DNA of 8,170 nt from Spirochaetia bacterium (GTDB lineage Bacteria; Spirochaetota; Spirochaetia; PWKH01): positions 1 through 8,170 of the forward strand of contig JAIPFU010000078.1 of assembly GCA_021736505.1 (NCBI GenBank). Reading direction: 5' to 3'. The position numbers were made by a program, and so were the translations under genes. Below, piece by piece: positions 1 to 5,970 of this stretch (positions are counted from its first letter, which is position 1; each line of letters begins with the position of its first letter). The notes under the pieces are model-generated. The model made no database searches, was not told where the DNA came from, and saw only the letters and a program-made list of their open reading frames with translations.

Positions 1-99
1 CTGTTTTTCAGCTCCCCTCTCCCCTTCCTGATTACCGGCAGCATATATTGCTAAAGTTATTGAGAACATAAGAAATAAGCAGAACACAATCTTTTTCAT
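1..99 (-). CDS. 5' end of an ABC-transporter solute-binding protein gene (partial, runs off the left edge)
   Basis: Thirty-three codons are visible from an ATG whose first base is 99. The peptide begins Met-Lys-Lys, continues with a hydrophobic stretch of about 16 residues and reaches Ile-Tyr-Ala-Ala-Gly, then Asn-Gln-Glu-Gly-Glu and a charged tail. This is a signal peptide with a likely signal-peptidase I site near residues 19-22; no lipobox Cys is seen. The start is well supported by a strong purine-rich ribosome binding site (GGGGGAG, 105-111), 5 nt upstream. The Ala-Gly-x-Gln-Glu pattern after the signal resembles many spirochaete periplasmic sugar-binding proteins. The mature domain is outside the window, so the ligand and family cannot be proven. 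Because the binding-protein gene at the right edge looks broken, this one could supply the importer encoded here, or it could begin a second transport operon. Confidence 0.72.
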   Translation of the reverse strand, partial: MKKIVFCLFLMFSITLAIYAAGNQEGERGAEKQ

Positions 100-155
100 A
101 GCAGCTCCCCCTTTTACCTTTATACATCCAAAGCGGCTTGAGAATGCAAACGTCA

Positions 156-172
156 CTGTCAACTATTGACAG
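156..172. promoter_or_regulatory. 17-bp perfect palindrome, candidate operator
   Basis: The sequence CTGTCAACTATTGACAG has 7-bp arms that are exact inverted repeats around a 3-nt centre. It lies about 57 nt upstream of the ATG of the binding-protein gene. Each arm also reads TTGACA on one strand, so it could overlap a -35 element, although no good -10 lies at the right distance. A dyad of this size in front of a transport gene is what a dimeric repressor would bind. The regulator encoded at 867-1973 is one candidate, but nothing here proves the pairing. Confidence 0.35.
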
Positions 173-212
173 TACAGGTTATACAGCTTGAAGCACCATG
201 AAATGCACTATT

Positions 213-244
213 AAATGCTCTTTTTTATTACGTAAAAAGCATTT
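213..244. other. AT-rich inverted repeat, possible weak terminator
   Basis: AAATGC (213-218) pairs with GCATTT (239-244), and a run of T (221-226) can pair with AAAAA (234-238), giving an AT-rich stem with a small bulge and a short loop. It has A/T runs on both sides and lies between the small ORF ending at 461 and the binding-protein gene, so it could end transcription from either direction. It has almost no GC core, which makes this uncertain. Confidence 0.22.
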
Positions 245-367
245 TACATCTTCTGTATTGGTAAATCGATATAATCTATGTCAATTTCAAGGGATTTATG
301 CAGGCTGAAACTTTCTTTTATCCTTTCAACTATTTTAACATACCAACTTGAAAGATCAAGCTGGACT

Positions 368-451
368 TTCACCAAAGTCTTTTCAGCAACACGCATTCAC
401 CAAAGTCTATTCATCAAAACATATTCACAAACGTCTATTCAGCAATTTTAT
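368..451. repeat. Tandem repeat, 3 x 28 bp made of 6 x about 14 bp units
   Basis: Three 28-bp units follow each other without gaps (368-395, 396-423, 424-451). Each is itself two related 14-mers that start with TTCA, so TTCA recurs exactly every 14 bp six times (368, 382, 396, 410, 424, 438). Odd-numbered subunits are close to TTCACCAAAGTCTA; even-numbered ones are looser (TTCA-G/T-CAA...). There are no spacers, so this is not a CRISPR array. The period is not a multiple of three, so it is not a protein repeat. It ends 10 bp from the stop codon of the small minus-strand ORF. Confidence 0.75.
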
Positions 452-460
452 GATGATGTT

Positions 461-796
461 TCAGTGTTCGATTTTGGGATACTCGTATTTCGGCGCACAG
501 TCCATTTGATTAGTAAGCAAATCGAGCACTTCGAGCAATCGGGAGCTTAAGATTAATTTCTGGTAGAGCGCCGGTGTATGCTGGAAACGTATCAGGCATA
601 AACCCGCCCCAGGGACTATAGAAACCCTCATCCGCTCCATCTGGAAAAACTGCTGCGTCCATCCATCCTGAAGAGAAGCCCTACGACCTCCTACATTCAC
701 AGAACCAGTAAGCCAGTATGAATGATCTTCATCAGCATCCAACACGTAAGCGGCCATATTCGGTTTTGGGCGGTCCGGTGTAAAATCCGCCGTCAC
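461..796 (-). CDS. Small unrecognised ORF (111 aa), possibly a gene remnant
   Basis: I do not recognise this gene. The proposed start is a GTG at 796 with an AGGA ribosome binding site 6 nt upstream. The open frame continues upstream to a stop at 848-850 without an ATG, and that leader (…Ser-Leu-Glu-Tyr-Ser-Ile-Leu-Gly-Ile-Thr) also reads like protein, so the gene may have lost its true 5' end. The protein is soluble and strand-like in the middle, with Trp-Leu-Thr-Gly and Arg-Val-Ser-Ile-Val-Pro-Gly, followed by a likely helix rich in Leu near residues 78-94. One weak possibility is a sensor (cupin-like) half of an AraC-type regulator without its DNA-binding half, but no diagnostic motif confirms that. 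It begins about 70 nt after the repressor stop, in the same direction, so it could be cotranscribed with it. Confidence 0.42.
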   Translation of the reverse strand: MTADFTPDRPKPNMAAYVLDADEDHSYWLTGSVNVGGRRASLQDGWTQQFFQMERMRVSIVPGAGLCLIRFQHTPALYQKLILSSRLLEVLDLLTNQMDCAPKYEYPKIEH

Positions 797-866
797 GGTA
801 ATTCCTAAAATTGAATATTCAAGGGAGTTAATTAAAGTACAGAAGAGCTATAGAAATCACTCTAAA

Positions 867-1973
867 TTATTCAGTCGGCCTGATTGATGATTTTCTGATC
901 ATAAGTTTTGCTTCGAGCAGATACTCACAAGGAGCTTGGCCTGGTTCGTTCAAACGATTCATCATTGCATTGACAGCAGCAACCCCGATCTCTTCGCACG
1001 GCTGGCTGATTGTCGTCAGCGGAACACGAGCAAGCCGAGCAAATTTGACATCATCAAAACCAATGATTCGAACATCTTCAGGAACGGAAATTCCTAATTC
1101 CTCTAATGTAATAATTAATTCAGCCGCGGTTTCATCATTCACGCAGATTATGTCACGGGCGCCGGAATCGTAGAGTTTCTGCACATCTTCTTTCGAATCA
1201 GGAAACAGAAAATGCTCCCATTCACGCTTTGGGCAGATAGAAGCTTCAAGAAGTGCTAATCTGCAGCCGTACATTCTTCGTTCAAGAGTAGAAGCGGTAT
1301 ACGGTTTTCCAACAAAATCTATTCTTTCAGAACCTTGACGAATGAGATGGCGGGCAGCAATCCATGCCGCGCGTGTGTTATCTATACCTACAATATCAAG
1401 GCCGCTTCGTTCCGGGAATGGTACATAATCTGCATCAAGAAGTATGACAGGAATACCGTTTTCTTCAAGCATGAGTATGGTTTCTCTGTTAATTTTATCT
1501 TTTTCATGCAGCAGTTCTGCCGGCTGAAGGAAAACCCCGTCAACACCATAACTGACACATCTACGTACTGCTCTTACAAGATTTTCCTTAGTTTTCCCCC
1601 GAACATTCATACCTCCCCAGATTAAAGCAAAACCTGATTTATCAGTTTGGTCTGCTATACAAGAACAGACAGAGTCAAAAATAGTTCCATGTCCGTAACC
1701 GGGAACAAAAAGACAAAATGTCAGCTTTTTGCCATCATTTTGTGGAGGAGAAACAAAACTTCCCGATCCGGCTCTCCTTTCAATCAGCCCTTCATGAGCA
1801 AGATCATTCAGGGCACGTGTTACCGTAGGTCGTGAAACATTGTAAGATTCAGAGAGTTCTCTTTCCGTACCCAGTTTTTCACCGGGGTGGAGTTTACCGC
1901 TACGTATATCGTTTCGAATCTCATTGCTGATAGTCTGATATTTTTTATCTGTCTGCTTATTATTTGTACTCAT
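867..1973 (-). CDS. GntR/LacI-hybrid sugar-responsive transcriptional repressor (AraR-like architecture)
   Basis: The 368-residue protein has a GntR-type winged helix at about residues 12-75, with the hallmark pattern around Ser-Arg-Pro-Thr-Val-Thr-Arg-Ala-Leu (47-55), then Glu-Gly-Leu-Ile-Glu-Arg-Arg and Gly-Ser-Gly-Ser-Phe-Val (61-74). It is fused to a LacI/periplasmic-binding-protein-type effector domain from about residue 84 to the end, with typical blocks: Asp-Gly-Val-Phe-Leu-Gln-Pro (145-151), Asp-Ile-Val-Gly-Ile-Asp-Asn (193-199), Ile-Ile-Cys-Val-Asn-Asp (275-280) and Ile-Ile-Gly-Phe-Asp-Asp (303-308). Known members with this layout, such as Bacillus AraR, repress sugar-use genes until a sugar binds. 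The ATG at 1973 is preferred over the TTG one codon upstream because GGAAG lies 6 nt before it. The same-strand transporter and epimerase make a monosaccharide the likely effector; the exact sugar cannot be read from the sequence. Confidence 0.9.
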   Translation of the reverse strand: MSTNNKQTDKKYQTISNEIRNDIRSGKLHPGEKLGTERELSESYNVSRPTVTRALNDLAHEGLIERRAGSGSFVSPPQNDGKKLTFCLFVPGYGHGTIFDSVCSCIADQTDKSGFALIWGGMNVRGKTKENLVRAVRRCVSYGVDGVFLQPAELLHEKDKINRETILMLEENGIPVILLDADYVPFPERSGLDIVGIDNTRAAWIAARHLIRQGSERIDFVGKPYTASTLERRMYGCRLALLEASICPKREWEHFLFPDSKEDVQKLYDSGARDIICVNDETAAELIITLEELGISVPEDVRIIGFDDVKFARLARVPLTTISQPCEEIGVAAVNAMMNRLNEPGQAPCEYLLEAKLMIRKSSIRPTE

Positions 1974-2027
1974 CAATTACTTCCGTTCCAAAATCGATTC
2001 CCCCATCTTTGCCAATGTCCTGATATA

Positions 2028-2035
2028 AAGCGCTT
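2028..2035. promoter_or_regulatory. AAGCGCTT dyad upstream of the regulator, weak operator candidate
   Basis: This 8-bp perfect dyad with a central CG lies 55 bp upstream of the regulator start, where an autoregulatory operator would be expected. Central-CG dyads of this kind are typical of LacI-family operators, but this regulator carries a GntR-type DNA-binding domain, so the match is not specific. It is too short to be more than a hint. Confidence 0.18.
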
Positions 2036-2131
2036 AAGAAAGTTACTTTATACAAGATCATATGTACGCTTAGCTGCTGGCGCTGCATCGACATTGTCTA
2101 GTCATTAGCGTTATTGCTATTGTTACTGTCG

Positions 2132-2151
2132 GCACAAACAAAATTTTGTGC
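2132..2151. repeat. Short inverted repeat GCACAAA-6-TTTGTGC
   Basis: Seven-base arms (2132-2138 and 2145-2151) are perfect inverted repeats around a 6-nt centre. The site is 159 bp upstream of the regulator start. It could be a protein-binding dyad or a small hairpin; nothing else in the window matches it. Confidence 0.3.
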
Positions 2152-2614
2152 ACCTCCGATACATTGCGGGCATCTCTGAAATCAGATTACAATAGTGCTG
2201 CAATGCTGATTCATTTCAATCTGCGTTTCCTGTAAATTTTTGTGTTCTGCAAGAATGACCTTAAATATCGATTCATATTGTTTTAATGTATCATATCAAA
2301 ATGATTACAACTAGACAATCCTGCAGTTTTTATTTCTATAATTACCTTCAGGCTGAAGCATAACAGGTGATTTCCGAAACTTTTTCACTGAAAAATATGT
2401 AGGACTGCCGGAAAACCTGCATTCTTTTTCTTCCTTAGTTTCTTTTATTTTATTTAGTAGAAGGTAGCACAAAGTAGTGTGATAAAGGAGACAGTAAAAA
2501 TTACTTAGGAATTACTCAAAAGTTTAGCTCATCACAAAGCTTCATACCTTCAAATAGTTAGTAAAATTAATCATTATACAGATAAGATATAATTAATTTT
2601 TGAATTGAGTTAAT

Positions 2615-2750
2615 TACTGGTACAAAACTTGTTAATAAGCTTTCACCAGCATGAAAACAAGTTAAAGCAGTAGATCCTCTCGATCTCAGCAGCATACGTT
2701 AATCAGCGGATCGTCTCCATTTCAGACCATCAACAATCTTCGTGCCACTA
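2615..2750. repeat. Palindromic repeat copy 3 (136 bp, shortened)
   Basis: This is a shorter member of the family seen at 3709-3907 and 7491-7688. Its left 19 bp (2615-2633) and right 19 bp (2732-2750) are inverted repeats matching at 14 of 19 positions. Both follow the family end pattern, TACTGGTAC... on the left and ...CGTGCCACTA on the right. The right inner flank (…TTGATGGTCTG… on the minus strand) also resembles the right flank of the 7491-7688 copy, so these two lie in the same orientation. The ends are bounded by TA on both sides. The interior is about 60 bp shorter than in the other copies, and the left end has diverged (AAAACTTG in place of GAAGCTTG), suggesting decay. Confidence 0.62.
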
Positions 2751-2848
2751 TAAACGGATGTATTAACCTTTCACACAGCAGGAAGCGCGCTGGCGACGGC
2801 AGGCACTTTAACGAGCCAGCCTCCCAGCCGACAGCACATACAGAGCAG

Positions 2849-3694
2849 TTAAAGTAAATGGTACTCACGAGCTTTATTTTTCAGGAATGCAGCACCGTCA
2901 CGAATCATTGCATCGGGGTCTGTGACGATCTGCCTCCACATGCAAGTAGCTCGTGCAATATCAGGATTAAGTTTCACAAACGATTCCATAACAAGTGATC
3001 CGGAGAACTGGACATCCTGCAGACCCTGAAAGACGTCATCCCAGTCTACTGTTCCCTTGCCGGGTGTTCCTCTGTGACTCTCGGAGAGATGGATGTATCC
3101 GAGACGGTCTCCTGCATAGCGTATCGCATCACCGAATGATTCTTCTTCGATATTGAGATGATAGGTATCAAGATGCACAAACATGGTATCACTGCCGATA
3201 CGGTCGAGCAGACGGACTGCCTGATCAGCGGTGTTGATGAGAAATGTCTCATATCGATTCACCGGTTCTATGCCGAGCCGTATGCCTTTCTCGTCTCCAT
3301 AACTCGATGCTGATTTCAGCACTTCTGCAAGAATCTCATAATCTCTTTCTTCCGGTGGTCGTCCGGGAAGCTCACCCAATGTCCCGTAAAGCACACCGGT
3401 AAGCACATTCCCTCCCGCAGCCGCAATAACATCAATCGACTGCTTCAGGAATGATTCAGCCTGTTCCGGATATTCCGGGAGGCTGCGGTCTGAAGGCAGT
3501 CCCATTGAATAAGATGCGGTAAGTCCATACATCCGCAACTGCTCTGCCGTTTCTCTACTGTCAAATTCTTCCGGATGCAGCAGTGGGATTTCCACAAGAT
3601 CCAGTCCGGTCTTTGCTGCCTCTGCTATTACCCTCTTTCCTGTTTCCAAGTTCCATTCCGGTTCCCATACAAATGCGTGTGCTCCAAATTTCAT
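2849..3694 (-). CDS. D-tagatose/D-allulose (psicose) 3-epimerase family sugar epimerase
   Basis: The 281-residue TIM-barrel protein belongs to the xylose-isomerase-like sugar isomerase/epimerase superfamily. The metal-binding, catalytic set is complete: Glu143 (in Ile-Glu-Pro-Val-Asn-Arg), Asp176 (Leu-Asp-Thr-Tyr-His), His202 (Ile-His-Leu-Ser-Glu) and Glu237 (Met-Glu-Ser-Phe). Their spacing of 33, 26 and 35 residues equals that of Glu150, Asp183, His209 and Glu244 in the Agrobacterium D-psicose 3-epimerase. The substrate-contacting Glu149, His179 and Arg208 are also present. Such enzymes move the C3 hydroxyl of ketoses (D-fructose/D-allulose, D-tagatose/D-sorbose, or L-ribulose/L-xylulose) using Mn or Co. 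The start at 3694 has AAGGAG about 5-6 nt upstream. Substrate preference within the family cannot be read from sequence alone. It follows the importer genes across a repeat and is presumably in the same operon. Confidence 0.88.
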   Translation of the reverse strand: MKFGAHAFVWEPEWNLETGKRVIAEAAKTGLDLVEIPLLHPEEFDSRETAEQLRMYGLTASYSMGLPSDRSLPEYPEQAESFLKQSIDVIAAAGGNVLTGVLYGTLGELPGRPPEERDYEILAEVLKSASSYGDEKGIRLGIEPVNRYETFLINTADQAVRLLDRIGSDTMFVHLDTYHLNIEEESFGDAIRYAGDRLGYIHLSESHRGTPGKGTVDWDDVFQGLQDVQFSGSLVMESFVKLNPDIARATCMWRQIVTDPDAMIRDGAAFLKNKAREYHLL

Positions 3695-3708
3695 GTGTTC
3701 TCCTTGTG

Positions 3709-3907
3709 TACTGGTACGAAGCTTGTTGACAGCATGCTGGTGACTGATCGCCTGTCTTCAACTTTTCTTATGACTGCCCTCAAACCGCTTCGATGCAGTA
3801 CTAGGCGGCGTGTCAGATACCCCGAAGGGATCCGGCCGATGAACAGACGAGTGCTTTCTAGACGCTCAGGCATCAGCAGAAAAGTAACAACAAGATTCGT
3901 ACCAGTA
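3709..3907. repeat. Palindromic repeat copy 1 (199 bp) between permease 2 and the epimerase
   Basis: The terminal 19-mers (3709-3727 and 3889-3907) are inverted repeats identical at 18 of 19 positions, of the form TACTGGTACGAAGCTTGTT. Read on the minus strand, its first 64 bases align without gaps to 7491-7554 at 55 of 64 positions, including a 23-nt identical block (3860-3882 here, 7516-7538 there). The two full-size copies are therefore inserted in opposite orientations. The element starts 12 nt after the permease stop and ends 14 nt before the epimerase ATG, filling nearly the whole gap without touching either gene. TA borders both ends. It contains no ORF with a credible start. Confidence 0.82.
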
Positions 3908-3919
3908 ATAAATAAAATA

Positions 3920-4957
3920 CTAGCTGGCGCTTCCCAACTGCTCCTTTTTGCGTTTCTTCTCAAAACTACCCTTCTGGAAATACCGATAAGCCATCACGCC
4001 GATCAGCATGATCCCCCAAATCGCGACCGTTGCAAAAGAACTGACGCCGAGCAGATTAAGACCGCTTGTTACCATCTGCAGAAGGAACAGTGCAATCACG
4101 AGACCTGAAACCTTGCCAAAACCACCGAACGGATCAGTTCCACCGAGCATACAGATAAGAACCGTTGACAACAGCATAGAAGATCCCTGACGAGCATTGG
4201 CAGAATTGAAACGTGAAAGCATCACCACAGCGGCAATCCCTGAAAGAATCCCTGAAAGAATATAGGTCCGAAGCAGCACCTTGCGGATATCAATTCCAGA
4301 ATAGTCTGTAGCCGTCGGATTCGAACCGATAAAATAGAGATGCACTCCATAGGGACGTCTCTTTACAATTAAAGCAAATATCGCCGCTGCTGCAGCAAAG
4401 ACAAACATCTGGAAGGGAATTCCGAGGATCCGGGCATTGCCAAGAACAAGAAAAGCATTGGGCATCCCTGAAATAACATACCCCTGGGTAATAGCAAGCG
4501 TAACGCCCTCAAAAACAATCATCGTTCCAAGCGTCGTCAGCACAGCCGGCACCTCAATATAGCCGATCAGATAACCATTAACAGCGCCCAGCAACGCAGA
4601 AACAACGATACCGATAAGAATTGCGCCGAGAACAACTAAAACAGCAGAAACACCTGAAGCTCCCTGGGCAGCAGGGGTAGTCAGAAACAGCGCCATTATA
4701 ACAGCACTCAAATTCGCCGTGCTGATTATTGACAGATTGATGCCCGCTGTAATCATAGCTGCCATCATAGCAAGTGACAGCAGGCCTAGCTCAGGGACCT
4801 GGGCCAACACATTTGACACATTGGAGCTTCCCATAAAACGTCCACGCGTAGCAATCATCATCAGAACAACAATACCAATGAAAAGCCAGGGGAGTGCTGA
4901 AATGTCCTGGTTCCTATCCCGCCAACGTATATAGCCTCTATATAGATTATTCGACAT
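3920..4957 (-). CDS. CUT2-family ABC sugar importer permease 2 (RbsC/LsrD-like)
   Basis: The 345-residue integral membrane protein is of the branched-chain/ribose-type permease family. About eight to ten hydrophobic segments are visible, for example residues 22-37, 57-80, 103-128, 183-198, 231-247 and 283-299. The conserved cytoplasmic loop contacting the ATPase reads Leu-Gly-Gly-Thr-Asp-Pro-Phe-Gly-Gly-Phe-Gly-Lys (271-282), and Ala-Gly-Ile-Asn-Leu-Ser (71-76) stands where ribose permeases have Gly-Ile-Asp-Leu-Ser. The N-terminal Trp-Arg-Asp-Arg is short and cytoplasmic; the C-terminus is strongly basic. The ATG at 4957 is chosen because AGGAGAGG lies about 7 nt upstream; a longer frame to 4984 has no such site. 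The start overlaps the end of permease 1 by 11 nt, suggesting translational coupling. The two permeases probably form a heterodimer. Confidence 0.9.
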   Translation of the reverse strand: MSNNLYRGYIRWRDRNQDISALPWLFIGIVVLMMIATRGRFMGSSNVSNVLAQVPELGLLSLAMMAAMITAGINLSIISTANLSAVIMALFLTTPAAQGASGVSAVLVVLGAILIGIVVSALLGAVNGYLIGYIEVPAVLTTLGTMIVFEGVTLAITQGYVISGMPNAFLVLGNARILGIPFQMFVFAAAAAIFALIVKRRPYGVHLYFIGSNPTATDYSGIDIRKVLLRTYILSGILSGIAAVVMLSRFNSANARQGSSMLLSTVLICMLGGTDPFGGFGKVSGLVIALFLLQMVTSGLNLLGVSSFATVAIWGIMLIGVMAYRYFQKGSFEKKRKKEQLGSAS

Positions 4958-5963
4958 GAATCGTCCTCTCCTTTTTTTTTGCAATCAGCGTCTGAAGTGA
5001 CGTAACGCTAATACTCCCAAGAACTACCGCACCGATAAACACCTGATGCCAGTAGGCGGGAACTTTCAGAATTGTAAGCGCATTTGTAATAACCGTAATA
5101 AGAAGCACGCCCAGCAGAGTGCCTCCTATCGTACCTGCACCGCCGAAAATATCAGCTCCTCCGAGAACAACTGCGGCAACAACATCAAACTCTCGCCCGA
5201 TGAGAGCATTCGGAGCTACCGTCTGCGTATTCAGAGCCTGTAGCATTCCTGCAACGCCTGCGGAAAAACCGAGAAACGAGTATGCAAACAGGCGAAGACC
5301 GAAAATACTCAGTCCGGCTCTTCGTGCAGCCTCAAGATTACCGCCAAGTGCATAAAGCTTCCTTCCCTGTTTCATGCGTCGAAGAATGACAGCACCTGCT
5401 ACGGCCATAGCTAACCATATAATCGTAATGTATGCGAGACCATAGGAAGCACCATACTGATCTTTGAAATTAAAGATAAACCCCTTACCGAACGACCTGA
5501 ACCATGGGGGAAAATCATACAACCATGTTCCGCCGGAATATATCTGTAGTATTCCGTAGTATACATTAAGATTTGCAATAGCAATGATGATGGAGGGTGC
5601 ATTCAGGTAATGAATCAGTAGCGCGTTGATTGCTCCGAGGATGAGACCTATCACTATGGGAATCAGAACGACTGCAATGATCGGCGTATCCGGTCTATAG
5701 GTCAGAACCAGTGCCATAAAATATTGCGCCACCGTTGCAGTTGCCGTAAATGAGATGTCCAGTCCGCCCTGGATCAGTACAAAGAGAAATCCAATGGACA
5801 GCACTCCTGTGAATACAGCGCTTCTTAGGATCTGAAATGCATTCCGTCCGGTGAAGAAACGCGGGTTAATTAATGATACTGAAAGAACGAGAACCACGAG
5901 GATAATCAAGAGATATGTCTCGTTTTTAGAAAACATCTGTGCAGTTAGACTTTTTTTATGCAT
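4947..5963 (-). CDS. CUT2-family ABC sugar importer permease 1 (RbsC/LsrC-like)
   Basis: The 338-residue membrane protein belongs to the same permease family as the next gene. Hydrophobic segments lie near residues 17-33, 50-66, 95-117, 174-194, 225-241, 282-298 and 307-323. The family motif Gln-Gly-Gly-Leu-Asp-Ile-Ser (65-71) and the ATPase-contact block Leu-Gly-Gly-Ala-Asp-Ile-Phe-Gly-Gly-Ala-Gly-Thr-Ile-Gly-Gly (267-281) are both clear. The ATG at 5963 is 7 nt after the ATPase stop and has GAGG close upstream; the longer frame from 6011 would overlap the ATPase and is not supported. The C-terminal codons include a run of nine A (4972-4980), a possible slippage site discussed in the findings. 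Having two different permeases with one double ATPase matches autoinducer-2 and rhamnose-type importers rather than ribose systems. Confidence 0.9.
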   Translation of the reverse strand: MHKKSLTAQMFSKNETYLLIILVVLVLSVSLINPRFFTGRNAFQILRSAVFTGVLSIGFLFVLIQGGLDISFTATATVAQYFMALVLTYRPDTPIIAVVLIPIVIGLILGAINALLIHYLNAPSIIIAIANLNVYYGILQIYSGGTWLYDFPPWFRSFGKGFIFNFKDQYGASYGLAYITIIWLAMAVAGAVILRRMKQGRKLYALGGNLEAARRAGLSIFGLRLFAYSFLGFSAGVAGMLQALNTQTVAPNALIGREFDVVAAVVLGGADIFGGAGTIGGTLLGVLLITVITNALTILKVPAYWHQVFIGAVVLGSISVTSLQTLIAKKKERTIHVE

Positions 5964-5970
5964 AATACCT

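Larger units (their letters stand above)
100..460. other. Intergenic stretch upstream of the binding-protein gene
   Basis: This 361-bp AT-rich stretch shows no convincing gene. It holds, from left to right, the ribosome binding site of the left-edge binding-protein gene, a 17-bp palindrome (156-172), an AT-rich stem (213-244) and a 14-bp periodic repeat (368-451). A plus-strand open frame across it (278-550) has no clear Shine-Dalgarno sequence and crosses the tandem repeat, whose 14/28-bp period is not a multiple of three, so I do not call it. A TATAAA-like hexamer (minus strand) lies about 20-25 nt upstream of the ATG, but I could not find a well-spaced -35 partner. Confidence 0.6.
1974..2848. 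other. Long intergenic region between epimerase and regulator
   Basis: About 875 bp separate two genes on the same strand. I find no ORF with a credible start and protein-like composition on either strand. What it holds: a short dyad AAGCGCTT (2028-2035), a 7-bp-arm inverted repeat (2132-2151), the short copy of the palindromic repeat (2615-2750) and a GC-richer stretch just after the epimerase stop (about 2780-2848) containing GCTGGC/GCCAGC arms. Around 2250-2600 it is strongly AT-rich without clear structure. The regulator promoter should lie within about 150 bp of 1973, but I could not identify it with confidence. Confidence 0.6.

Noticed and set aside
368..451. CRISPR array from 28-bp repeats
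   Set aside because: The units are directly adjacent with no spacers and divide into 14-bp subunits; no cas genes are present.
2093..2319. 10-bp inverted repeat ATTGTCTAGT flanking about 210 bp, as another mobile element
   Set aside because: A 10-bp match at this distance is expected by chance in 8 kb, and the interior resembles neither the repeat family nor a gene.
2780..2830. Intrinsic terminator after the epimerase
   Set aside because: GCTGGC/GCCAGC arms exist, but the loop is about 20 nt and no U tract follows on the minus strand.
3709..3907. Integron-type attC recombination site
   Set aside because: The length and hairpin character fit loosely, but the GTTRRRY/RYYYAAC core sites are missing, no integrase is seen and the flanking genes form an ordinary operon in one direction.
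3575..4108. Plus-strand ORF of 177 aa
   Set aside because: It is antisense to the epimerase, the repeat and permease 2, is rich in Cys, Arg and Ser as expected for a shadow frame, and has no context.
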